Source of the DNA: DASQZK01 sp963809925
GTDB taxonomy: Bacteria; Bacteroidota; Bacteroidia; Bacteroidales; GCA-2748055
DNA length: 64,000 bases
Direction: 5' to 3'
Assembly (NCBI GenBank): GCA_963809925.1
Contig: CAWELH010000002.1
Span: 62,001-126,000, forward strand
Part shown: positions 38,863 to 46,382 of the stretch, one piece after another
How positions within the stretch are numbered: position 1 is the stretch's first letter
Layout: every line of letters begins with the position of its first letter
The notes under the pieces: model-generated
Seen by the model: only the letters and a program-made list of their open reading frames with translations
Database searches by the model: none
What the model was told of the DNA's origin: nothing
Position numbers and translations under genes: made by a program

Positions 38863-38882
38863 ATGAACAAACGTTTGTGCAA
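38863..38882. promoter_or_regulatory. Predicted LacI-family operator, site 2 (upstream of the first susC)
   Basis: ATGAACAAAC/GTTTGTGCAA, centred between 38872 and 38873. It lies in the 378-bp gap (38625-39002) between the first susC start and the end of the GH20 gene. The inner 14 bases ACAAAC/GTTTGT are a perfect palindrome. No gene is supported in the gap, which is AT-rich near 38885-38940. Confidence 0.65.
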
Positions 38883-39002
38883 TATACTAAAAAATTTACA
38901 ACACATAAAAAAAATAATAATTTTTTTAATTTCATTCCCGGAAATTTGACATTTTCTTTTTCATTAGTGAAATTATTACAAAAAATTTCTCCTCTGTTGT
39001 AA

Positions 39003-40613
39003 TTATTCACTAAAAAAGTTGATTTTCATTTTATTAAACAGATTTGTTTGTAATTGCAACCTGCGATTGAAATTGTCAAACTCCTTTCCCTTCGTATCCG
39101 ACCACAACACTTCCGAAAGTGCGGTTATTCTTGGAAAAATCATGTGTTCCAGCCGTTTAAAATTAGAAATATGTTCGGTCCATACACAACCCTGCGCTCC
39201 GATAATATGCTTTGCCTGGCCCTCATTCAGTTGAGGACTAACAGGATCATATTGATAGACGCGGGATAATGGCGTAATATGTTTCTTTACCCACAAAACA
39301 GGCTCATTTTCTGTCTGACTGAAATTCAGGTAGAGGTAGGTATTTGGAGACATGATAGCATCATGGTTCTGCTGTGCTGCCCGTAAACCACCCTCCTCCC
39401 CTCTCCATGACATGACCGTCGCTCCGTCGGATATTCCTCCATCCATAATCTCATCCCAACCAATGAAGCGCCTGCCATGATCAGCAAGATACTTTCCTAT
39501 CCGGCTGATAAACCAACTTTGCAATTCTTCTTCATCCTTCAAACCAAGCTTTTTTATCAATGCCTGAACATCGGGGCTCGTCTCCCACTGATCCTTAATA
39601 ACTTCGTCTCCTCCTATATGAATATATTCGGATGGAAACAAACCCATCACCTCATCGAGTACTTCTTCCAGGAAACTAAATGTTTTCTCGGACGGCATAT
39701 AAATGTTTGGCGAAATACCCCATCTTACCAGAACATCGACCGGTTTGCCCGTCACTCCAAATTCGGGGTAGGATGCAATGGCAGCCTGGCAATGGCCGGG
39801 CATTTCAATTTCCGGAACTATAGTAACATACCGGTCTTCTGCGTATTTTACGATTTCACGGATTTCATCCTGGGTGTAGAACCCTCCATACATATTATCC
39901 CTTACATTCAAATTTTCGGCTGTCTCGGCACTGTCACGAAGATGTCGCCATGCGCCGACAGAAGTGAGTCCGGGATATTTTAAAATTTCTACCCGCCAGC
40001 CCTGATCGTCGGTAAGATGCCAGTGGAACTTGTTGAATTTGTATAGCGCGAGAAAATCGATGAATCGTTTTATCGAGTCGACAGGAAAAAAATGACGGCA
40101 AACATCGAGATGCATCCCTCTCCATTCGAACCTGGGATAATCTGTAATGGCAAGCCCGGGTAGCTCAATCTCTCCTTGTTCGGGATGTGAACAGAGAATA
40201 AGTTGTTTCAGTGTTTGTAATCCATGGAAAATGCCTTCCGGATTGGAGGAAGCAATTCGGATCTGCGTTTTCTCCGATACAAGCCGGTAACCTTCCTTTG
40301 GCAGGCTGTTTTCATCGGCGAGAACCAGAAATATAGCGCTCCCATTTGTCTTGCTATCACCACGATGAAGATTGATTCCAGTATATTCTTCTATTTCCTC
40401 CATGAAAATTCCGGCAATTCCGCGAAGTCTTTCATTGTCCCGATCGAAAACGACTACCGTACTGTTATCCAGGACGAAACGGTCGCCGGTCATAGTCATA
40501 CTAACGGGCCGGGGTATAATCGGAATCACATCGCCAGAAGGATCATTGCTGCGGTCTACCTGCTGCGACGATAAGAGACTGATAAACAGGATCGCTGCGA
40601 TAATGTACTTCAT
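39003..40613 (-). CDS. GH20 beta-N-acetylhexosaminidase
   Basis: 536 residues from the ATG at 40611-40613, which starts a short signal peptide (MKYIIAAILFISLLSS); an upstream frame start at 40640 is less likely. A GH20b N-terminal domain (about 20-140: IPRPVSMTMTGDRFVL) precedes the TIM barrel. HIGGDEV holds the paired Asp336-Glu337 of substrate-assisted catalysis, and WRGEEG and WTEHI lie in the active-site strands. It releases terminal GlcNAc or GalNAc in the periplasm. It is the last gene of the lacI-permease-ribokinase-sulfatase series. Confidence 0.92.
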   Translation of the reverse strand: MKYIIAAILFISLLSSQQVDRSNDPSGDVIPIIPRPVSMTMTGDRFVLDNSTVVVFDRDNERLRGIAGIFMEEIEEYTGINLHRGDSKTNGSAIFLVLADENSLPKEGYRLVSEKTQIRIASSNPEGIFHGLQTLKQLILCSHPEQGEIELPGLAITDYPRFEWRGMHLDVCRHFFPVDSIKRFIDFLALYKFNKFHWHLTDDQGWRVEILKYPGLTSVGAWRHLRDSAETAENLNVRDNMYGGFYTQDEIREIVKYAEDRYVTIVPEIEMPGHCQAAIASYPEFGVTGKPVDVLVRWGISPNIYMPSEKTFSFLEEVLDEVMGLFPSEYIHIGGDEVIKDQWETSPDVQALIKKLGLKDEEELQSWFISRIGKYLADHGRRFIGWDEIMDGGISDGATVMSWRGEEGGLRAAQQNHDAIMSPNTYLYLNFSQTENEPVLWVKKHITPLSRVYQYDPVSPQLNEGQAKHIIGAQGCVWTEHISNFKRLEHMIFPRITALSEVLWSDTKGKEFDNFNRRLQLQTNLFNKMKINFFSE

Positions 40614-40705
40614 GGTAAATGCAATATTTGACCCAGTCATTAAAAATTCAAAGAGGAAGAATGGTTCTTCAAAAGTAAATCAGGATCCGTAAGTTTTGCG
40701 GTACA

Positions 40706-42340
40706 TTAATCCTGATCGCTGTTCGCATAATCCATCCATGACATCGAGGGGTCGTACTCAGGATTATCGGGCATCATTTGGGCGTTGACATCTTTCCTCC
40801 ACGTATGTAAGATTGATCTCAACTCCTTGGTTTTGTCCGGATTCAGTTTTGAAAGATCATGTTGTTCTTCCGGATCATCTTTCAGATTAAAGAGCTGCAC
40901 CTCGAAGTTTTCATAATATTCAATAAGCTTAAAATCACCGTAACGAACAGCACCTTCAGGACTCTGCTGACCATGGTTGCTGTAATGCGGGAAATGCCAA
41001 AATATCGGCCGATCTTTTGCTGATGCTTTTCCCTTTACATACGGTACAAGACTTTCTCCGTCGAGCACATACTTTTCCTTATCATAGCTAATCCCGGCCA
41101 TTTCCATGATGGTTGGAAAGAAATCGACACTGATAACGGGGACATTGCATAGGGTTCCTGATTTACCGGTGTGCGGCCACTTAATGATCAATGGCTCACG
41201 AATCCCGCCCTCATAGAACCACCCTTTCCCTCCACGCAGCGGGAGGTTGGATGTAGAGAACGCCTTATTCAGATTAGAAGTGGCGATTTTATGTTTCGGG
41301 TTGCCAAAATTCGCAGCAGACATCCCCCCATTGTCGGAGAAGAAAATAATGATTGTATTATCCTCAAGGCCCAGTTCCTTAAGTTTTGCCCTGATCCTGC
41401 CCACACTTTCGTCAACGCTTTCAACCATGGCTGCAAATTCAATGTTATCCTGGTGTTGCTTTATTTTCACGGTACGGTTGGGCAGAAGACTGAAGCCCTT
41501 ATAATCATCTTCACCGATCATCCTGGTCAGTTCTTGCCTGGACAGCGGGCTTGCAGTATCGGGGTTACCTTCGAGAATAAAGGGCATTCCTTCAGCTGCA
41601 GGTTCTTTATCTAGTCTTTCCTTGTATTTTTGAACCAGGTCAGGCCTGCCCATGATGGGATCATGAACAGCAAAATGGGCCAGGTAAATGAAGAAAGGTT
41701 TATTCTTGTTCTGCTCGATATAGTTAATGGTTTCATCCGTCAGCCGATCGGTGAGATATTCTCCTTCCGGTGCATCCTCGAGTCCTTTCATATGGTAAGG
41801 CGCAAAATAGGTTCCATTCGGCCATCCCTTATTCCATTGAGGGATATGCAGGTCGAATCCCTGTCGTTTCGTCGAAGCAGAATCTTCACCGAGATGCCAC
41901 TTTCCAAAGATTGCGGTTTGGTAGCCGTTTTCTTTCATAACTCTTGGCAGGGTATTGATATCATATGGCAGATGTTGATTTATATCTGCATTCTCAAGCT
42001 TCTGGAACGGATAATCTTTGCGCCCCGGTAGCCAGTCTGTCAGGTGCAGCCTGGCGGGATACTTTCCTGTGATAATGCTTGCCCTGGTCGGAGAACAAAC
42101 GGAACATGCTGCATATGCCTGGGTGAATTTCACCCCATCCGATGCAAGCTGATCAATATTGGGTGTTTGATAAAAATGGCTGCCAAAGCAACCCACATCG
42201 CTCCAACCAAGGTCGTCGACCAGAATAAACAAGACATTGGGCCTGACATTTTTCACATCCGATCCGGAATCAGCCTGAAAACAGGCTGTTAATCCTGTAA
42301 GTCCCAAACCGAATCCAAGTGTTAATAGTTCCTTATTCAT
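40706..42340 (-). CDS. Secreted formylglycine sulfatase (S1 family), lipoprotein
   Basis: 544 residues with a lipoprotein-like signal (GLTGLTACF). DDLGWSDVG gives metal-binding Asp residues, and Cys82 opens the CSPTR formylglycine motif. It removes sulfate from a sugar, possibly a sulfated hexosamine given the adjacent GH20 gene 92 bp downstream. It is 51 bp behind the ribokinase gene. It is distinct in sequence from the sulfatase at 15365-16993. Confidence 0.92.
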   Translation of the reverse strand: MNKELLTLGFGLGLTGLTACFQADSGSDVKNVRPNVLFILVDDLGWSDVGCFGSHFYQTPNIDQLASDGVKFTQAYAACSVCSPTRASIITGKYPARLHLTDWLPGRKDYPFQKLENADINQHLPYDINTLPRVMKENGYQTAIFGKWHLGEDSASTKRQGFDLHIPQWNKGWPNGTYFAPYHMKGLEDAPEGEYLTDRLTDETINYIEQNKNKPFFIYLAHFAVHDPIMGRPDLVQKYKERLDKEPAAEGMPFILEGNPDTASPLSRQELTRMIGEDDYKGFSLLPNRTVKIKQHQDNIEFAAMVESVDESVGRIRAKLKELGLEDNTIIIFFSDNGGMSAANFGNPKHKIATSNLNKAFSTSNLPLRGGKGWFYEGGIREPLIIKWPHTGKSGTLCNVPVISVDFFPTIMEMAGISYDKEKYVLDGESLVPYVKGKASAKDRPIFWHFPHYSNHGQQSPEGAVRYGDFKLIEYYENFEVQLFNLKDDPEEQHDLSKLNPDKTKELRSILHTWRKDVNAQMMPDNPEYDPSMSWMDYANSDQD

Positions 42341-42391
42341 AATTCAATGTTTTGCCTTTTACAATTTTTTCTGGGCCACTGCAGTAACCTC

Positions 42392-43294
42392 TCATTGAAC
42401 GACTTCCTTAAGATATGGAATAGAGGTTGAAGCACCGAGGCGGGTTACTGATATAGCGGCAGCATTATTGGCTAAGCGCACAGCATCGTCGAGTGATTCG
42501 CCACCGGCCAGGGATGCGGCAAGGTATCCGTTAAAGGTATCACCTGCTGCGGTAGTATCGACGACGGCAACCTTATTTCCATCGTGATGGACAAGCTGAC
42601 CGTTATTCGAAAACAAAACACCCTGTTCGCCAAGGGTAATGATAATTGTGTTAAGACCGAGATCTTTCAATTTTTTCATGAGCAGGTCACGGCTGATCTC
42701 TTCATCATCTGCCAGGGCAAGCATGGTTGCTTCCTGTTCATTTGGAGTTATGATGGTGACCAGCTTCAGTATTTCCTGACCGATTTGCCTTGCAGGAGCA
42801 GGATTGAGGATGACGGGAACATTGAAACCCGCTGCGATCCTCACGGCAGCATAGACCGTTTCAATGGGAATTTCCAGTTGAAGAAGCACCATATCGGCAT
42901 GCCGGATAACGTCGCTCATCCTTTCAATATCTTCAGGCAGAAGGTGACTATTGGCTCCGGGTGCAACGGTAATACTGTTCTCACCCGAATCTGCCACATT
43001 GATCAAAGCCACACCGGAGGGTGCATGATCAACGATTTTTATGCTCGAGGTGTCAATCCCTTCACCAGAAAGGATCTTCAATGCATTTTGGCCAAAAGTG
43101 TCCTTTCCCAGGCAAGAAAGAAAGACGACATCTCCCCCGGCTCGTGCCGCGGCAATCGCCTGGTTGGCACCTTTACCGCCGTTAACCATATGAAATGTGC
43201 CTCCCAGTACCGTTTCTCCGGGGGACGGAAGGTGGGGCACCCTTAAAATCATATCTGTATTTGAACTTCCAATAACAACTAGACGTGGTTTCAT
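42392..43294 (-). CDS. rbsK: Ribokinase (PfkB family)
   Basis: 300 residues from the ATG at 43292-43294. PfkB signatures are clear: NGGKGANQAIAAARAGG near the N-terminus and DTTAAGDTFNGYL near the C-terminus, with the catalytic Asp in AAGD; the latter form is close to ribokinases. It phosphorylates ribose (or another pentose) to the 5-phosphate in the cytoplasm. It starts 20 bp after the sugar permease gene, so permease and kinase form an import-and-trap pair. Related sugars cannot be excluded. Confidence 0.87.
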   Translation of the reverse strand: MKPRLVVIGSSNTDMILRVPHLPSPGETVLGGTFHMVNGGKGANQAIAAARAGGDVVFLSCLGKDTFGQNALKILSGEGIDTSSIKIVDHAPSGVALINVADSGENSITVAPGANSHLLPEDIERMSDVIRHADMVLLQLEIPIETVYAAVRIAAGFNVPVILNPAPARQIGQEILKLVTIITPNEQEATMLALADDEEISRDLLMKKLKDLGLNTIIITLGEQGVLFSNNGQLVHHDGNKVAVVDTTAAGDTFNGYLAASLAGGESLDDAVRLANNAAAISVTRLGASTSIPYLKEVVQ

Positions 43295-43314
43295 AACAAA
43301 CTCTATTATTAAAA

Positions 43315-44316
43315 TCAATACACTCTTGCCGCAATAATTAAAGCCAGGCCAATGATATAGGACAGAAACATGAGGAAAAGCAGGGTACTCACATTCTTCA
43401 CCCCTTTAAATTCCTTCCAGATGAAAACGCCCCACAATGCCGCAATAAGTGTCGCTCCCTGTCCAAGGCCATAGGATATGGCAAATCCGGCCTGACCGGT
43501 GGCAATGATATTCAGTGTCATACCCAGGCTCCAGATGGCTCCGCCAAGCATTCCGATCAGATGCAGACGGAAGTTTCCCTGTGTAAAGTATTCTTTATAC
43601 GTTGCTTTAACACCGGATAAAGGACGATACATGAAGTAGGTATTCCAGATAAAATTAGAGAGGATCAACCCTATCGAAAAAATCACTGAAGCAGAATAAG
43701 GTGTAAACTTGCCAGCCTCAGGCATATTAAAATCAGTGATCATCGAACCTGCAACAAAATAGTAAAAAAAGCCCATCAGCACACCGGCGGTAATAGAAAT
43801 TACAATTCCTTTGGTTGTCGTAGTTCCTTCGCTGGATGATTTCTTCCGGTAAGCCATTGCGTCGAGGATAATGGCAACTGCTACCAGCAGAACACCGACG
43901 AAAAGGATGACCGGATTGCCAACCGGTGTGGCAACATAATTCGTCACTACGCCAATGACCAGTGCAAGACCTATACTCAATGGGAATGCAACAGCCATTC
44001 CGGCCAAATCGATGGCTATCACTAAAAGGATATTCGCCAGGTTAAAAACCACTCCACCCAGCAACGCAAGTCCGAATGACGATCCGGATGCCTGTCTGAG
44101 ATCCTGGATAAAGCTTCTCCCTTCATCCCCACTGCTGCCAAAGGTAAAAGCCATAATGAGTGAGAGTAGAAAAACACCAATGGCATAATCCCAGTAAAAC
44201 AACTGAAACGCCCAGGTTTTGGAGGCCATTTTTTGCGTATTTGCCCAGGATCCCCAGCATAACATTGTAATGATGCAGAGAACCACGGCCCATGGATAAG
44301 AATTTACTATTAGCAT
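43315..44316 (-). CDS. GRP/DMT-type sugar permease
   Basis: 333 residues with about ten hydrophobic helices and no signal peptide, an inner-membrane transporter. Two-fold repeated DMT-like architecture and the C-terminal GYGLGQGATLIAALWGVFIW-type segment (SYGLGQGATLIAALWG, KEFKG) match glucose/ribose porter (GRP)-family transporters. Position between the lacI and ribokinase genes suggests ribose or a similar free sugar as cargo. A ureide or rhamnose permease is an alternative within the same superfamily. Confidence 0.8.
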   Translation of the reverse strand: MLIVNSYPWAVVLCIITMLCWGSWANTQKMASKTWAFQLFYWDYAIGVFLLSLIMAFTFGSSGDEGRSFIQDLRQASGSSFGLALLGGVVFNLANILLVIAIDLAGMAVAFPLSIGLALVIGVVTNYVATPVGNPVILFVGVLLVAVAIILDAMAYRKKSSSEGTTTTKGIVISITAGVLMGFFYYFVAGSMITDFNMPEAGKFTPYSASVIFSIGLILSNFIWNTYFMYRPLSGVKATYKEYFTQGNFRLHLIGMLGGAIWSLGMTLNIIATGQAGFAISYGLGQGATLIAALWGVFIWKEFKGVKNVSTLLFLMFLSYIIGLALIIAARVY

Positions 44317-44335
44317 GTTTAGGGTTATTAAGTAT

Positions 44336-44355
44336 TAGCTCTAACGTTTGTGCAA
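44336..44355. promoter_or_regulatory. Predicted LacI-family operator, site 3 (in front of the permease)
   Basis: TAGCTCTAAC/GTTTGTGCAA, 20-39 bp before the permease start and just after the lacI stop. The right half is identical to that of site 2. It would let the permease-ribokinase genes be controlled separately from lacI. Confidence 0.6.
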
Positions 44356-44376
44356 GTAAATAAAAAAAAAGCAAAT

Positions 44377-45417
44377 TCACACAAATTCATTTAAATTTTT
44401 TACAGACTGACGTACTATCAATTTGGTTTTCAGCTTCATATTGACAGGCTTCTGCTTGTAATCATCATTTTCAATATATTTCATGATCACGTTTACTGCG
44501 AGTTGTCCCAATTCGCTTTTTTTCTGTTCAATGGTCGTGAGCGGTGTACCCAGGTAAGCCGAATAGGGCTGTTCATCGTAGGAAATCAACGATACGTCTT
44601 CAGGGATCCTATAGCCCATTTCGCTCAGTGCCTGCATGACACCAAGTGATATCAGGTTGCTCAGCGCAAAAATAGCCGTGGGCTTATTGTCGACACTGAA
44701 AAGGATACGTGTCTGCTTATAGCCGTTTTCCGTGCTGAAATTTTCACCGGTAATATAAGAAGGATCGATGCTCAGATTATTTTTTTTCAAAGCGTCAATA
44801 TATCCCATGACCCGTTCTTTGCTGGGCTGGCTGTCTTTGATGCCCTGTATGCACGCTATTTTTCTGTGTCCCATCGATATCAGATGGCTCACAGCATCAT
44901 AAGCACCCTGGTAATTATCTGAGGTGATATATGGAAGATTAACACCGGGTGAATACCTGTCTACGATAACCAAAGGAAGGCCAGATTCGTAAATCCGAAG
45001 AAGGTGATCAAAACTGGTACCTACGGGGGCAATTATGATACCTTCGACCTTGTGCCCGAGTAAGAGATTGATCAGCTCCTTCTCTACTGTTAGATCCTCG
45101 CGGCTGTCACACAAAATAATGGAAAATCCCTTTATCCTCGCCTCCAGTTCAATACTCTTGGCGATATCTGCGAAAAAAGGATTGGCGATGTCGGGGATGA
45201 TCAGACCCAGGGTTTCCGTCTTATCCATCTTTAGTCCCCTGGCAATTTTATTCGGAATGTAGTTATGTTCCTTAGCCGCTTCCAGGACTCTCTTCTGTGT
45301 TTTTAAACTTATGCGGTAACTCTCTGCCTTACCATTTAAAACCCTGGAAACAGTAGTGATCGACAAGCTGAGGAAATCAGCCAGCTCACGAATATTATTC
45401 ACATTCTTTTTATTCAT
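44377..45417 (-). CDS. LacI-family transcriptional regulator
   Basis: 346 residues. The N-terminal helix-turn-helix (about 8-28: IRELADFLSLSITTVSRVLNG) and hinge are typical, followed by a periplasmic-binding-protein-like effector domain (about 60-335: LGLIIPDIANPFFADIAKSIE, IVDRYSPGVN, ISYDEQPYSAYLGTPLTTIEQ). It binds a sugar effector and represses or activates nearby genes. A near-consensus half-operator lies 53-72 bp before its start, suggesting autoregulation. It heads the permease-ribokinase-sulfatase-GH20 series. Confidence 0.92.
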   Translation of the reverse strand: MNKKNVNNIRELADFLSLSITTVSRVLNGKAESYRISLKTQKRVLEAAKEHNYIPNKIARGLKMDKTETLGLIIPDIANPFFADIAKSIELEARIKGFSIILCDSREDLTVEKELINLLLGHKVEGIIIAPVGTSFDHLLRIYESGLPLVIVDRYSPGVNLPYITSDNYQGAYDAVSHLISMGHRKIACIQGIKDSQPSKERVMGYIDALKKNNLSIDPSYITGENFSTENGYKQTRILFSVDNKPTAIFALSNLISLGVMQALSEMGYRIPEDVSLISYDEQPYSAYLGTPLTTIEQKKSELGQLAVNVIMKYIENDDYKQKPVNMKLKTKLIVRQSVKNLNEFV

Positions 45418-45469
45418 TCATCCTTATAATGATCTGTTCCTTAGAGAATTTTTATACGGAATGCTGCTT

Positions 45470-45489
45470 TTGCACAAACCTTTTCGCTA
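45470..45489. promoter_or_regulatory. Predicted LacI-family operator, site 4 (in front of lacI)
   Basis: TTGCACAAAC/CTTTTCGCTA. The left half is the exact reverse complement of GTTTGTGCAA in sites 2 and 3; the right half is degenerate. It is 53-72 bp upstream of the lacI start. Confidence 0.5.
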
Positions 45490-45550
45490 AATTAATTAAT
45501 TATTCTGATACATCCATATTTTATTTATTTTCTTGTTCGGAAAATGGGTG

Positions 45551-45735
45551 GAAGAAGTGATGGATTTACGGGGTTATGAAGTGATGGGGAGAGGTGTTTG
45601 TAGAAACGCATCTTCCATGCCGGAGGCAATTAATTATAGTATCCCTGGTCACGTCCATGGATTGGATGAGTCTCTTTAAATCACTCTTCAATTCACAAAA
45701 CATCGTCCGCCGTAGCATAGCGGAGGTGGATCGCC
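45551..45735 (-). repeat. Dispersed intergenic element, single-unit copy (copy C)
   Basis: Read on the minus strand the order is: leader (GATCCACCTCCGCTATGCTA... TTGTGAATTGAAGAGTGA), CCATGG, GCCTCCGGCATGGAAGA, GCGTTTCTACAAACACCTCT and a tail with ATCACTTCATAACCCC. This matches leader, one 91-bp unit and tail of the 2228-3552 block, but with a single diverged unit. It lies in the 965-bp gap (45418-46382) between lacI and the GH2 gene, in which no gene is supported. Confidence 0.85.
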
Positions 45736-45740
45736 AAACC

Positions 45741-45806
45741 CCCTTCGACAAGCTCTGGGACCATCTTTGGCAGGATTATGGATTCCCTTCGGCAAGCTCA
45801 GGGACC
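45741..45806 (+). repeat. Two REP-like copies of CTTCGRCAAGCTCWGGGACC
   Basis: CTTCGACAAGCTCTGGGACC (from 45743) and CTTCGGCAAGCTCAGGGACC (from 45787) are 44 bp apart and differ at two positions. The motif is a familiar short dispersed repeat in environmental bacterial genomes and accounts for spurious LRQAQGP-type peptides. Confidence 0.75.
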
Positions 45807-46088
45807 GGGTGTATCTTTTCTATCGCATCATTATTTCGATACTAGTTTTAGATTGTGCCTTTATAATATTGTTCTTATATACGTATATGTAGGGGATTCC
45901 ACCCCCCACCCACCACCCTTAATGCTCCGAAAGAACAAATCTCAGCTACCCTCTATCATGTTATAAAGCAGAAGCGCAGAAATTAAAATGAAAGTTAAAC
46001 CAGGTCCCCCCATGCCCCCTGATTAAACCTTAATGTGAAATACACCTGAATATCAGCCAGAACAAATGTGTTTTTTTCGACCATCCCC

Positions 46089-46213
46089 AATTCACCAAAC
46101 TGCGTCAGCCGCAGCTTCAGCGTAGGTGGATCACTAAATCACTAAATCACCATATCACTAAATAATTGAGGAGTGTGAGAAAATGCCTCCGGCATTACTT
46201 AACTTTCCATGGG
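46089..46213 (-). repeat. Dispersed intergenic element, rearranged copy (copy B) with an 8-bp microsatellite
   Basis: On the minus strand TGATCCACCTACGCTGAAGC and GACGCAGTTTGGTGAATTG match the leader at 2228-2280 almost exactly. On the plus strand ATCACTAA-type 8-mers occur four times at 46130-46161, then ATGCCTCCGGCAT (46185-46197) and CCATGG (46207-46212). The same modules occur as in the 91-bp array but in a different order. Confidence 0.75.
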
Positions 46214-46382
46214 TCCACCCTCGCACAAGCCACTGGTGACACGGAATCCATGTCAATGTAATGGGAATCATTGTCATCTGAAATAATTTCCTTATTTTTA
46301 AACAGGAGCTACAAAGTATTGAAATTATCTTTATGCTGCATTCGGGATGGCAAGCCACTCAAACCGACTAAACTTAACAAAC

